Shown one piece after another: positions 30,261-38,466 of a stretch of 64,000 nt of DNA. The stretch is taken from contig NZ_NFHP01000002.1 in the NCBI RefSeq assembly GCF_002159335.1, positions 186,001 through 250,000 of the forward strand, read 5' to 3'. A program made the position numbers and the translations under genes. A model generated the notes under the pieces. It was not told the origin of the DNA and made no database searches. It saw nothing but the letters and a program-made list of their open reading frames with translations. The DNA is from Collinsella sp. An7 (GTDB lineage Bacteria; Actinomycetota; Coriobacteriia; Coriobacteriales; Coriobacteriaceae). Positions within the stretch are counted from its first letter, which is position 1. Every line of letters begins with the position of its first letter.

Positions 30261-30320
30261 AAGTCCTTTCGCCCGCACCATAAGAAATTGAGGCCCCGGC
30301 AATGGGGCCTTTTTCGTATC
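30261..30320 (+). pseudogene. duplicated 3' end of tRNA-Leu(CAG) plus its terminator
   Basis: The 20 bases AAGTCCTTTCGCCCGCACCA at 30261-30280 are identical to 30069-30088. After a 10-base diverged spacer, the terminator stem AGGCCCC-GGCAAT-GGGGCCT with TTTTTCGTATC (30291-30320) repeats 30099-30128 with one substitution. The 5' part of a tRNA is absent. Such partial copies are typical of att-site duplication when DNA integrates at a tRNA 3' end. Confidence 0.75.
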
Positions 30321-30347
30321 TATGCCCCCCCTGAGAGATGCCCCCCC

Positions 30348-30677
30348 TCAAGCCGCGGCGTGGTCCGCCCCGGTGCGCTCCGCGCGCGGCACGCGCCGCT
30401 CGTGGCGCAACACCACGAACCACCGCGGGCCCGACCATCCGCACAGCTCCTTCCAGAGCGTCGTCACATGGCTGCCGATCAGCACGCTAAACGCGTAGCC
30501 ATCCCCCACACGGCGCCGCGATTCGACCCGCTCGATGCGGAAGAGCCGTCCATCGGGCAGCATCACCACCTCGGGCGTCTCCGTGCCGTCGGGCGCCACG
30601 CGCAGCAGCACCTCAACATAGGTCCGCATCCCCTTGCCCACCACAGGAACCGCCTCCTCAGATACATCCGAACGCAT
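30348..30677 (-). CDS. conserved hypothetical small soluble protein
   Basis: I do not recognise this 109-residue protein. It begins MRSDVSEEAVPVVGKG, has a beta-rich centre with a repeated strand pattern (TYVEVLLRVAPDG, PEVVMLPDGRLFRIERVES) and a Trp-rich region (LWKELCGWSGPRWFVVLRHE), and ends in a polar tail. No membrane helix or signal peptide. The ATG at 30677 has no clear ribosome site; an ATG at 30629 preceded by AAGGGG is an alternative that would give 93 residues. Codon use is like its neighbours. Confidence 0.6.
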   Translation of the reverse strand: MRSDVSEEAVPVVGKGMRTYVEVLLRVAPDGTETPEVVMLPDGRLFRIERVESRRRVGDGYAFSVLIGSHVTTLWKELCGWSGPRWFVVLRHERRVPRAERTGADHAAA

Positions 30678-30723
30678 GTTCCAAGGATAGAAATCCGTGC
30701 GGACACAAAGCGCGCATGAAAAC

Positions 30724-30761
30724 GGGGCGGGTGCCATCGCCTGCACGATGGCACCCGCCCC
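30724..30761 (-). terminator. strong Rho-independent terminator of the SurA-like gene
   Basis: A perfect 16-bp stem (GGGGCGGGTGCCATCG with its complement) around a 6-base loop, followed on the minus strand by GTTTTC. It lies 42 bases past the SurA-like stop codon. The GGGGCGGGTGC arm resembles the GGGGACGGGTGC palindrome family. Confidence 0.7.
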
Positions 30762-30802
30762 AATCAGATCACATGCTGCTTAGGTGCCAGCGCGCCCTCG
30801 CC

Positions 30803-31981
30803 CTACTCGTACACGCCGTAGAGCGTCAGGTTGCAGCCCGCGTAGAGCCCGTTGACATAGTCGGTCCACGTCTGCTGTGCGGCGCTCGCCGTTTCGTAGT
30901 AGTCCTGGTAAGCCACATAGAACGCGGCCGTAGCCTGCGCGTAGGTTGCCGTCTTACCGTCAAAGTTCGCCCCGTCGATCGCGGCGTACATGTCGCCGTC
31001 GGTGCGCGCCCACGTACCGGTCTCGGCATCCCACTCGTCACCCAGAAGACCGATGATGTAGGTCGCGTAGTCGGCCGAGGAGGCGTTCTCGTCGCCATCG
31101 GCGGGAGCAGTCGGCTGGGTCGGGGCGGTCATAGACGACGCATCGGGCACGATCTGCTCATAGAGCTTGTTGATGAGCGCATTCGTGCGCACGATCTCGC
31201 GCGCCTGGTCCTCGTCGATCTGGTACTGCTCGGCAAGCGTCTCAAAGTCCGACACACCGAGCGTATCCTCGGCGTACTCGGCCATCTCGTCCTCCGAGAC
31301 CTCGATGCCGCGCTGCTCGGCATCGGCCACCAGCAGCTCGTTGCGCACGTCGGAGATGACAACCTCCGCCGAGGGCACGGTGTAGGTGCCGTCGTCGTTC
31401 TTGGCGGCCTCGAGGCTGTACTGCCCCTCGATGGCGTCGCGCACGGTCATGGTGCGCTCCGCACCGTCGCAGGTGTAGCGGGCGAGCACCCGGTCGAGCT
31501 GATCCTCGGTAACGGTTGCGCCACCAGCGCCGCCCGTCTGCGTAAAGCCGCCCGAGCCCACAAAGTATCCGAGGATGGCCGCAAAAATCACCGCCACGAT
31601 CGCCCCGGCAACCATGAGCAGGATGCGCGAGCGCGGAGCCGGGGTATCCCCATCGCCGGCAGACGCATCGGCGTCGGGCGCAGGCTCGGCAGCGTCCTCG
31701 ACCTCGTCCTCAGTCTCGTCATCGTCCACCTCGTGCTCGTCGGCGGAATCGTCCGCCTCGGAAGCATCCTCAGCCGCCGGCTCGTCCGCGACCTCGCCAT
31801 CAGCCGCCTCGTCGGCACTCTCCGAGGCGCCAGCACGGCGGGCGATGTCCTCGGCAGACGGCCCTTGCATAAGCTCGACCTCGTTCTGGGGCAGGTCATC
31901 CGGCACGTCGGAGCGGCCTATGATCTCAATGCCCTCGATGTACTCGCGATCCTCGTCGTCCCTCTTCTGCATCAGACCCAT
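30803..31981 (-). CDS. membrane-anchored protein with SurA-like chaperone domain
   Basis: A 392-residue protein: a cytoplasmic N-terminal part of about 115 residues that is strongly acidic (long Glu/Asp/Ala runs), one membrane helix (ILLMVAGAIVAVIFAAILGY, about 120-142), then an extracytoplasmic region with repeated helices resembling the SurA/PrsA N-terminal chaperone domain (EDQLDRVLARYTCDG, then VSEDEMAEYAEDTLGVSDFETLAEQYQI). No parvulin catalytic motif is visible. It may assist folding of exported proteins. The ATG at 31981 follows AAGGGAG. A strong terminator follows. Family assignment is moderate. Confidence 0.6.
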   Translation of the reverse strand: MGLMQKRDDEDREYIEGIEIIGRSDVPDDLPQNEVELMQGPSAEDIARRAGASESADEAADGEVADEPAAEDASEADDSADEHEVDDDETEDEVEDAAEPAPDADASAGDGDTPAPRSRILLMVAGAIVAVIFAAILGYFVGSGGFTQTGGAGGATVTEDQLDRVLARYTCDGAERTMTVRDAIEGQYSLEAAKNDDGTYTVPSAEVVISDVRNELLVADAEQRGIEVSEDEMAEYAEDTLGVSDFETLAEQYQIDEDQAREIVRTNALINKLYEQIVPDASSMTAPTQPTAPADGDENASSADYATYIIGLLGDEWDAETGTWARTDGDMYAAIDGANFDGKTATYAQATAAFYVAYQDYYETASAAQQTWTDYVNGLYAGCNLTLYGVYE

Positions 31982-32182
31982 ATCGACTCCCTTTCCGTCG
32001 ATGCGCGGGCGCACCCACGTGACCCCCGCTCCCCCGGAGATCGCTTCGTTACCGTTCGCAGCAACTTACTCAGCCGCACTCCGCCCGTCAGGCAAGGGAG
32101 CGGCCGCCCCCCATCGGACACACACCGCACATGCGCTGCGCGCCCGCAACGCCACGCAGCCGCCCCTGCGGACGGCACGCGC

Positions 32183-33268
32183 TTACGCCAGGTGCGTGAT
32201 CACCGCGTTGGCAAACGCCGCCGTGCCCACGGCACCCTCGGCACTACCCGTCTGGGCGAGGCGCACATCCGCCGTCACGCTTGTACCCTCTGCAAGCGTT
32301 GCCGTCACGGCGGCTCGCACGCGCGCCGCCGCCTCGGTCTCGCCCAGGTGGTCGAGCATCATGGCCGCCGAGAGAATCTCGGCCGTGGGGTTGGCAAGGT
32401 CGCGCCCGGCAATGTCCGGCGCCGAGCCGTGCGTGGCCTCAAAGACGGCGCAATCCGCCCCGATGTTGGCGCCGGGTGCCATGCCGAGCCCGCCCACGAG
32501 CCCCGCGCACAGGTCGGATACGATGTCGCCGTAGAGGTTGGGCAGCACGAGCACGTCAAAGCGCGTCGGATCCTGCACGAGCCCCATGCAGCAGGCGTCG
32601 ACGATCTTGTCCTCAAAGGCGATATCGGGGTAGAGCGCCGCCACCTCGCGCGCCACGCGCAAAAAGAGCCCGTCGGTTGCCTTCATGATATTGGCCTTGT
32701 GCACCGCCGTGACCTTGCGGCGGCAGTGAGCGCGCGCGTACTCAAAGGCGTACGTCACGATTCGGCGCGACCCCTCCTCCGAGATGGGCTTGACCGAGAT
32801 GGCCGATCCGGCGCGGAACGGCCGCTGCCCGCTCGCCTCGACCAGCCGGGCGAGCTCGGCCACCTCCGGCGCATCCGGGGCAAACTCAATACCCGCGTAG
32901 AGATCCTCGGTGTTCTCGCGCACGATCACCAGGTCGACATCGCGAAAGCGCGAGCCGTCGCCCGGCAGCGACCGGCACGGCCGCACGCACGCATAGAGGT
33001 CGAAAGCCTGGCGCAGCGCCACGTTAACGCTGCGAAAACCCGTCCCCACCGGCGTGGTGACGGGCCCTTTGATGGCCACGCCCAGCTCGCGCACAAGCTC
33101 GAGCGTCTCGGGCGGGAGCGGCGTACCGACGCACTCGATCTGGGCGGCGCCGGCCTCGGCCACATGCCATACGATCTGCGCACCCGAGGCGTCGACCACG
33201 CGCCGCATGGCCGTGGTGATCTCGGGGCCGATGCCGTCTCCGGGAATGAGAACCACGTCGTGAGCCAT
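32183..33268 (-). CDS. NAD-dependent isocitrate dehydrogenase (IDH/IPMDH family)
   Basis: A 361-residue decarboxylating beta-hydroxyacid dehydrogenase. It begins VVLIPGDGIGPEIT and has VRENTEDLYAGIE, the phrase typical of NAD-dependent isocitrate dehydrogenases, then KANIMKATDGLFL, the metal site DACCMGLVQDP ... NLYGDIVSDLCAGLVGG and ATHGSAPDIAG. Homo-isocitrate or tartrate dehydrogenase activity cannot be excluded from sequence; 3-isopropylmalate is less likely because no leuBCD neighbours occur. GAGG lies 7 bases before the ATG. It starts 3 bases after the HEAT-like gene stops, so both are in one transcript. Confidence 0.88.
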   Translation of the reverse strand: MAHDVVLIPGDGIGPEITTAMRRVVDASGAQIVWHVAEAGAAQIECVGTPLPPETLELVRELGVAIKGPVTTPVGTGFRSVNVALRQAFDLYACVRPCRSLPGDGSRFRDVDLVIVRENTEDLYAGIEFAPDAPEVAELARLVEASGQRPFRAGSAISVKPISEEGSRRIVTYAFEYARAHCRRKVTAVHKANIMKATDGLFLRVAREVAALYPDIAFEDKIVDACCMGLVQDPTRFDVLVLPNLYGDIVSDLCAGLVGGLGMAPGANIGADCAVFEATHGSAPDIAGRDLANPTAEILSAAMMLDHLGETEAAARVRAAVTATLAEGTSVTADVRLAQTGSAEGAVGTAAFANAVITHLA

Positions 33269-33271
33269 GGG

Positions 33272-33973
33272 TTACTCCTCGTCGTCGGCGTCGTCCGCAT
33301 CGTCGCGCGGGGCGACGCGCGTGCGCTTCTTGGGATCCTTAAGCTTAAAGCGCTTGACCAGCAGGTCGTAGATCTCGGCCGAGCGACTCTTGATAAAGGC
33401 ACCCTTGCCGCTCTGCGCGTCAAACTGCAGGCGGCCGGCAAGCTCCTCGGCAACCTCGCCGGCGATCTTGCCCTCAGCGAAGGTGTGGAGGCAGGCGAGC
33501 ATGTCGCGGTACTCAAGGTCGCCGTGATAGCACTGGATGGCCTCATCGAGGATGGGCCACACCTTCTTGGAGCGGCCGCGCTCCGAGGCGCCCCAGGTAA
33601 CGAGCAGGTTAAAGGCCGAGAAGCGCAGCGTGGACGAGAGCTCGTCAAAAAGCGCCGCCTCGGCACCCTCAAACGCCGCGCCGACCTCCTTGGCATGCTC
33701 CGGCACGAGGCAGGTGAGGGCATCGAGCACCTCCCAACGGGTCTGTGCCTCGGGGCGGTAGAGTGCGTCGATGAGCGCGTCGATGTGCGGCGCGAGGAGC
33801 TCGGCGTCCTGAGCGGCAAGGAGTGCCACCACGCGCGCGGCAAACTGCCGCTTGCGGCGGCTCGCACTCGACAGGTCCTCGACGAGCGCGTCGAGCGCCG
33901 AGCTGTCCTTCTCGACGAGCTCGAGCTGTGCGCGCTCCTCGTCGTTCATCTCGTGCTGTGCGGTTTCTGCCAT
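33272..33973 (-). CDS. HEAT-repeat-like conserved protein
   Basis: A 233-residue all-helical soluble protein. The central region has repeated amphipathic helix pairs (SASRRKRQFAARVVALLAAQ, then HIDALIDALYRPEAQTRWEVLDALTCLV) that resemble HEAT/ARM repeats, suggesting protein-protein contact. The C-terminus is Lys-rich and then acidic (DDADDADDEE). Specific function unknown; similar genes in this class are annotated as hypothetical. The ATG at 33973 has GGGAG 8 bases upstream; a GTG at 33982 is less likely. Neighbours are the dehydrogenase downstream and a membrane protein upstream (12-base gap). Confidence 0.65.
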   Translation of the reverse strand: MAETAQHEMNDEERAQLELVEKDSSALDALVEDLSSASRRKRQFAARVVALLAAQDAELLAPHIDALIDALYRPEAQTRWEVLDALTCLVPEHAKEVGAAFEGAEAALFDELSSTLRFSAFNLLVTWGASERGRSKKVWPILDEAIQCYHGDLEYRDMLACLHTFAEGKIAGEVAEELAGRLQFDAQSGKGAFIKSRSAEIYDLLVKRFKLKDPKKRTRVAPRDDADDADDEE

Positions 33974-33985
33974 AGAATCCACTCC

Positions 33986-34480
33986 CTATTTCCGCCCGGC
34001 GCGGCGTCCACGGCGCGCACCGGTACCGTTATCGTTCTGCTTGCGTCCTGCGTCGGACGTGTGCTGGGCCGGGGCCGAGCCACCCTGCCCCGGGGCCACC
34101 GAGATGAGGTCGGGCTCACGCTCGCCGGCGCGCCTGCGGCGCCGTACCTCGGCCTTGCGCGCCGCGTCGACCCCACGCTGTCCCCGGTTGCGGTTAAAGA
34201 ACCGGTCGAGCAGACGCCAAGGCCCCACCGACTCGCCAAAGCCCATCTTAAGGCCCACAATCGAGCCCATGAGCAGGCCGAGCGGCGTGGCATAGAGCAA
34301 GGGCAGAAGCGTCAGCACCGCGGTCAGCACGACGCAGATGAGGATGGCGGCGAGGTTGTAGAGCCAGTACGCCCGGGCATCGACGGCCCGCTCGCCCCAA
34401 TGCTCACCGATCGTAAAGCCGATGTAGACGCTAAAGACAAAGAGCAGGGCAAACAGGATCACAAAGGCGGTGTCACCCAT
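33986..34480 (-). CDS. conserved membrane protein of unknown function
   Basis: A 164-residue protein with three hydrophobic segments (about 5-27, 38-62 and 65-82) followed by a basic cytoplasmic tail rich in Arg (RRRRRAGERE, then GARRGRRAGRK at the end). The first helix is followed by EHWGERAVDARAYWLYN. I recognise no family. It starts 6 bases after the upstream dehydrogenase gene stops and is followed by the HEAT-like gene, suggesting a four-gene operon. Confidence 0.6.
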   Translation of the reverse strand: MGDTAFVILFALLFVFSVYIGFTIGEHWGERAVDARAYWLYNLAAILICVVLTAVLTLLPLLYATPLGLLMGSIVGLKMGFGESVGPWRLLDRFFNRNRGQRGVDAARKAEVRRRRRAGEREPDLISVAPGQGGSAPAQHTSDAGRKQNDNGTGARRGRRAGRK

Positions 34481-34486
34481 CGGGCG

Positions 34487-35614
34487 CTACTCCCCGTGAT
34501 GGCCGTGGCAACACCCGTGGCCACCCTCGCCATGCCCATGACCCTCGCCGTGGCAGCAGCCCTCGCCATGCCCGTGGCCCTCGCCGTGGCAGCACTCGTG
34601 GTCGCCGTCACCGTGATCGTGATGATGCCCGCCGCAGCACTCATGCTCGCCCTCGCCATGATCGTGGCCGCAGCCGCAGCCGTCCTCGTGCTCGGAGGTA
34701 TAGCGCGACCAATCGAGCCCAGCCGCAATAGCCGCCTCTTCCTCCTGGTAGAGGATGGTGATGGCCTGGGTGCCGAGCTCCGCACCACCGATGGCGTCGA
34801 GCATGTCGTAGAGGGTAAAGGCCACATCGGCCCCGGGCAGGGCGATATCGCGCTCCTCAGCCTCGGCGAGGGCAAGGCTGATGTCCTTGATAAAGTGGCG
34901 AACCTTAAAGCCGGGCTTCCAGTCGCCGTCGATGGCCTTGGGGCCGAGCTGCTCAAGAGCACCCGAGGCACCCGTGCCCGTAAGGATCATCTCGCGGGTC
35001 GCGTTGAGGTCGAGGCCCTCCTGCTGGGCAAAGGCGAGCGCGTCGGCCATGCCCACCATCGACGCGGCGAGCGCCACCTGGTTGGCGAGCTTGGCGCTCT
35101 GGCCCTTGCCCGCGCCGCCAAAGCAGAAAATCTTGCCCGTAAAGGTCTCGAGCAGGGCACGAACGGGTTCGAGGTCGCGCTCGGTGGCACCGGCGATGGC
35201 CGTGAGCGTGCCCGCGATGGCCCCCGCCTCGCCGCCCGTCACGGGGCAGTCAAACGCGGTGCGCTCCGACACGGCGGCGGCACCGGCGATATCGCGCGCG
35301 AGCGCCGGCGAGGAGGTGGTGAGGTCGATGAGGATGGCGCCGGGCTTGGACGCAGCGAGGATGCCATCGCCCGCGAGGTAGAGTTCCTCAACGTCCTCAG
35401 GGTAGCCCACCATGGTAAAGACCACGTCGGCCCCGCGCACGGCCTCGGCCGGGCTCTCGGCCCACGTGGCGCCGCGCTCAACAAGGCCCTGGGCCTTGGA
35501 AGCGGTGCGGTTGTAGACGGTCAGGGGATAGCCGGCGTCGAGGATGTGCCCGGCAATGGGCGCACCCATGATGCCGGTCCCAATAAACGCAACGGACTGC
35601 TTCGTATCAGCCAT
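34487..35614 (-). CDS. 3-hydroxyisobutyrate dehydrogenase family protein with His/Cys-rich tail
   Basis: A 375-residue NAD(P)-dependent beta-hydroxyacid dehydrogenase. The Rossmann loop VAFIGTGIMGAPIAGHIL is at 9-26, the substrate motif FDCPVTGGEAGA near 120 and the catalytic Lys in GKGQSAKLANQV near 170. The enzyme part ends near residue 300, as usual. The last 69 residues contain 19 His and 10 Cys in repeats such as CCHGEGHGHGEG, a metal-binding tail not normal for the family. AAAGGAG precedes the ATG. The natural substrate (3-hydroxyisobutyrate, tartronate semialdehyde or succinic semialdehyde) is not determined. Confidence 0.9.
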   Translation of the reverse strand: MADTKQSVAFIGTGIMGAPIAGHILDAGYPLTVYNRTASKAQGLVERGATWAESPAEAVRGADVVFTMVGYPEDVEELYLAGDGILAASKPGAILIDLTTSSPALARDIAGAAAVSERTAFDCPVTGGEAGAIAGTLTAIAGATERDLEPVRALLETFTGKIFCFGGAGKGQSAKLANQVALAASMVGMADALAFAQQEGLDLNATREMILTGTGASGALEQLGPKAIDGDWKPGFKVRHFIKDISLALAEAEERDIALPGADVAFTLYDMLDAIGGAELGTQAITILYQEEEAAIAAGLDWSRYTSEHEDGCGCGHDHGEGEHECCGGHHHDHGDGDHECCHGEGHGHGEGCCHGEGHGHGEGGHGCCHGHHGE

Positions 35615-35639
35615 GTGATAACTCCTTTAATCGTCGGAC

Positions 35640-35740
35640 TGAGAATATGGGGACGGGTGCGTTTTTCTCACTTTTGAGAATATGGGGACAGGTCGCATAT
35701 TCTCAAAAGTGAGAAAAACGCACCCGTCCCCCTATTCTCA
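35640..35740. repeat. 101-bp palindrome of the GGGGACGGGTGC family, copy 3
   Basis: Arms of 45 bases (35640-35684 and 35696-35740) are complementary at 44 positions around GGGACAGGTCG. Each arm itself contains TGAGAA ... TTCTCA complementarity. It includes both the GGGGACGGGTGC and the GGGGACAGGT variants, so it may be a nested pair of units. It reaches the last codon of the degV gene at 35738. Confidence 0.9.
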
Positions 35741-36688
35741 GCTGCGGACTTTCCGTGCGATGCGATCGGACAGAGAGACCTTCTCCGCCCGGTTCTTGCC
35801 CCAGAAGATGAGCGCCACCATGCCCGGGCCCACGTGCGCGCCGATGGTCGGGCCCACCGAGCCGCGGATGATGGTGAGATCGGCGCAACCGGGCTCCTTG
35901 CGCACCGCGGCCTCCACCCAGTCGCCGTCCTTCTCGGCGTCGGCGGTAACGATGGTGAGCGGAAGCGCCGGATCGAGCACGTAGTTCTCTTGGAACGACT
36001 TGATGAGCCCCTTGAGTGCGCGCTTGCGGCCGCGGCTGACCCCGGTGAGCGAGAGCGACCCGGCGAGGTCGAACGAGAGGGACGCCTTGACGTCGAGCTT
36101 GCTGGAGAGCTGCGCCGCCGCGGGCGGAATGCGGCCGCCGGCAGCGAGCGAGTCGAGGCTGTCGAGCGTAAAGTAGCCGTGCACGTAGTGCTTGGCCTCG
36201 TTGGCCCATTCGACGAGCTCGGAGGCCGAGAGTCCCGCCGAGCGCTGGCGGACCGCCTCGAGCGCAAGCAGCTCGCCGCAGGCGCAGGGCAGGCAGTTGT
36301 CTACGATGTAGAGCTCAAAGTCCGGGTACTCGGCGCGCACCTGCTCGGCGGCACGGCACGCAAAGTCGTAGCTCCCCGAAAGCGCGCTCGTAAAGCACAG
36401 GTAGACCGTGGGCGTGCCCTCTTTGGCGCACTCGGTAAAAAACTCCAGGTAGCGACCGAGCGAGATGGCCGAGGTCGACATCTTCACACCGGAGCGAATC
36501 TCGTCGTAAAACTCCTTGGGAGAGATCGACGTCCAGATGTCGTCGGTCTTCTCCACCCCATCGACGATATAGGGAAACCCGAGGATATCGACGTCGAGCG
36601 TCGCGGCGATCTGGGGCGTGAGATCGGCGCAGGTATCGACAACGATACGGTAGCGGTTGGCGTGACCGGTGGGCGAGGAATCCTTCAT
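35738..36688 (-). CDS. DegV family fatty-acid-binding protein
   Basis: A 316-residue member of the DegV family, which binds a fatty acid and, as FakB, presents it to fatty acid kinase FakA for phospholipid synthesis. Family sequences are YRIVVDTCADLTPQI at the start, KMSTSAISLGRYLEFF, CFTSALSGSYDFACRAAEQV and GRIPPAAAQLSSKLDVKASLSF. It is slightly longer than typical (280). The ATG at 36688 follows AAGGGC. No fakA kinase is in the window. Its stop codon overlaps the end of the 101-bp palindrome. Confidence 0.9.
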   Translation of the reverse strand: MKDSSPTGHANRYRIVVDTCADLTPQIAATLDVDILGFPYIVDGVEKTDDIWTSISPKEFYDEIRSGVKMSTSAISLGRYLEFFTECAKEGTPTVYLCFTSALSGSYDFACRAAEQVRAEYPDFELYIVDNCLPCACGELLALEAVRQRSAGLSASELVEWANEAKHYVHGYFTLDSLDSLAAGGRIPPAAAQLSSKLDVKASLSFDLAGSLSLTGVSRGRKRALKGLIKSFQENYVLDPALPLTIVTADAEKDGDWVEAAVRKEPGCADLTIIRGSVGPTIGAHVGPGMVALIFWGKNRAEKVSLSDRIARKVRS

Positions 36689-36709
36689 GCAAAGCCCTTC
36701 TGTGAGCAA

Positions 36710-36737
36710 CAGGCGGCCGCCGCAAGACGACCGCCTG
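36710..36737 (-). terminator. hairpin after hpf
   Basis: CAGGCGG at 36710-36716 pairs with CCGCCTG at 36731-36737. It lies about 35 bases beyond the hpf stop on the minus strand. There is no T-tract, so termination would be weak. Confidence 0.35.
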
Positions 36738-36772
36738 CCTTGACTCGTGCACTGGCGCTATTTTACTCGCTT

Positions 36773-37357
36773 TTAGCCCTCGGGCTCCTCAATCTTGGGC
36801 TTGATGATGCCATATCCACCATTCTTACGGTGATACACCACATTGATGAGGCCGGTGGCCGCGTTCTCAAAGACGTAGAAGTCGTGGCCCAGCAGGTCCG
36901 TCTGCACGAGAGCCTGTTCCTCGGTCATGGGCGTGATGTCGATGATCTTCTCGCGCACCAGGAGGTCGTCCTGGTCCTCGGGGATGAGAAGATCGGCGAG
37001 GTCCTCGACCCGGGCCTCCGGGGCAACCTCGGCCGCCGACGGGCCCTGCTGACGATTATCGATGACCTTGGTCTTGAACTTACGCAGCTGACGGGTGACC
37101 TTATCGGCCGCCAGGTCGATGGCGGAGTACATGTCGACCCCGTGCTCGGCCACGCGGATGACCGACCCGCGGGCGCGCACCGTGACCTCCACGATGGCGG
37201 GCTCGGGGTTGGAGGGATTCTTCTCGTAGCGGAGCACGACGTCCGCCGTCATGGGCTCGATATCGAACACCTTGAGGGCGTCGCCGATCTTCTCGTCAAC
37301 ATGCGCGCGCAGAGCATCGGTTACCGTGGTCTTGCGTCCCGAAACCGTGATATCCAT
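36773..37357 (-). CDS. hpf: long-form ribosome hibernation promoting factor
   Basis: A 194-residue long HPF, which dimerises 70S ribosomes into inactive 100S particles in stationary phase. The N-terminal domain (MDITVSGRKTTVTDALRAHV ... YSAIDLAADKVTRQLRKFK) binds the 30S decoding centre, and the C-terminal domain (LLIPEDQDDLLVREKIIDIT ... GHDFYVFENAATGLINVVY) mediates dimerisation. AGGAGC precedes the ATG at 37357; upstream in-frame codons have no site. It sits near comF, as in many Gram-positives. Confidence 0.95.
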   Translation of the reverse strand: MDITVSGRKTTVTDALRAHVDEKIGDALKVFDIEPMTADVVLRYEKNPSNPEPAIVEVTVRARGSVIRVAEHGVDMYSAIDLAADKVTRQLRKFKTKVIDNRQQGPSAAEVAPEARVEDLADLLIPEDQDDLLVREKIIDITPMTEEQALVQTDLLGHDFYVFENAATGLINVVYHRKNGGYGIIKPKIEEPEG

Positions 37358-37509
37358 GAGCGCTCCTGTTCTCCTCGGGGATAGGACTCGGTACTGAGGT
37401 TGTACCCAATCCAAGCCGATTGAACCCCTATCCGGATGGGCGGCATCCGGCGGGGCGGAGCGCATGCGAGCGCGGCGGGGCGGCCCCCGGCGGGCGCGAC
37501 GCACAAACG

Positions 37510-38466
37510 TTAATCGAGACTGTTCATGCTGTCGACGGAGGCGGACCCGCTGGCAGTGGCGGTGCCGTCGCCCGAGGCGTCATCAGCCGGCGCCTCTTCC
37601 TCTTCGCTCGGAACGGTCACGCCCGAGACCACAGTGTCGGAGAGCGAAAGCGGCAGGTGGCCATACCAGACGGTGTGGATGGCATCGAGCGTGCCATCGC
37701 CCGCGATCTTGTCAAAGGCCTCCATGATGGCATCACCCAAATCGCCCGACTGCGTGCTCACCGCAAGGCCGTAGGCGGTGGGAGCGCTGATCGTGCCCAA
37801 AAAGCCCACGCCCGGATAGGCACGCGCGAGGTAGGCACCAGCCGTGGCGTCGCACACCACGTAGTCGACCTCGCCCGAGGCGAGCGCCTCAAAGCAGGCG
37901 TTGACGTTGGAGTAGGTGTTCTGGGTGGCACCGATGCCGGCGCGGGTGAGCGCCTCCTGCGAGGCCGAGCTCGACTGCACGCCCACGGTGGAGGCGGCGA
38001 GCGTCTCGGCACTCAGCGTGGTGGCCGCGTCCTCGGGGCCAAAGACGGCCGTCGCGTTCTCGAGGTAATCGCCCGAGACGGCCACCGAGCTCGAGTTGTC
38101 GCCCGCCTCGGCACCAAGGTAGAGGTCGGCCGTACCGTCGGAGAAGGTGCTCTCGGCCGAGGCGCCGAAGACGATCCGCACGTCGAGTCCCATGCGCTCG
38201 GCGAGGGCATGGGCAACGTCCACGTCGTAGCCCTCGATGGTGCCGTTCTGCTGTATGGCCTGCGGGGCATCTGAGGTGTCGACGGCAACGGTGAGGGTGC
38301 CCGCCTGGACCAGATCGGCGTCGTCGACCGTCTGCTTGTGAGTAACGGGCGCCTCGCTGCTCAGCGAGGGTGTCAACAGCGAGCAGCCGCCCGCGCCCAT
38401 GGCAAGCGCCACCGCGCACACGCCCGCCAGCACACGCCCGATGCGCCGTTTCATGCTGCCCGTCAT
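37510..38466 (-). CDS. extracellular solute-binding lipoprotein, family 3 (amino acid type)
   Basis: A 318-residue lipoprotein: a basic start, hydrophobic helix, and a lipobox-like AGGCS with Cys28, then a periplasmic-binding-protein fold of the polar amino acid family (VQAGTLTVAVDTSDAPQAI, GYDVDVAHALAERMGLDVRIV, then DLYLGAEAGDNSSS). The C-terminus is an acidic, Ser/Ala-rich tail. Such proteins capture an amino acid for an ABC importer, but no permease or ATPase gene is adjacent. The start could be ATG 38466 or ATG 38454. A T-box-like sequence lies 23 bases upstream of the ATG. Confidence 0.85.
   Translation of the reverse strand: MTGSMKRRIGRVLAGVCAVALAMGAGGCSLLTPSLSSEAPVTHKQTVDDADLVQAGTLTVAVDTSDAPQAIQQNGTIEGYDVDVAHALAERMGLDVRIVFGASAESTFSDGTADLYLGAEAGDNSSSVAVSGDYLENATAVFGPEDAATTLSAETLAASTVGVQSSSASQEALTRAGIGATQNTYSNVNACFEALASGEVDYVVCDATAGAYLARAYPGVGFLGTISAPTAYGLAVSTQSGDLGDAIMEAFDKIAGDGTLDAIHTVWYGHLPLSLSDTVVSGVTVPSEEEEAPADDASGDGTATASGSASVDSMNSLD

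Noticed and set aside
29928-30302. Minus-strand frames containing GLEPSRGCPHMDLNHTRL-like sequence
   Set aside because: This is the well-known false protein produced by reading a tRNA-Leu gene backwards.
32183-33268. 3-isopropylmalate dehydrogenase (leuB)
   Set aside because: The RENTEDLYAGIE phrase and absence of leuA, leuC or leuD neighbours favour isocitrate dehydrogenase.
30716-35677. 1653-codon plus-strand open frame
   Set aside because: It runs antisense across six well-supported minus-strand genes. High-GC DNA leaves such frames open; the protein is a nonsensical Arg/His/Val/Leu mixture.
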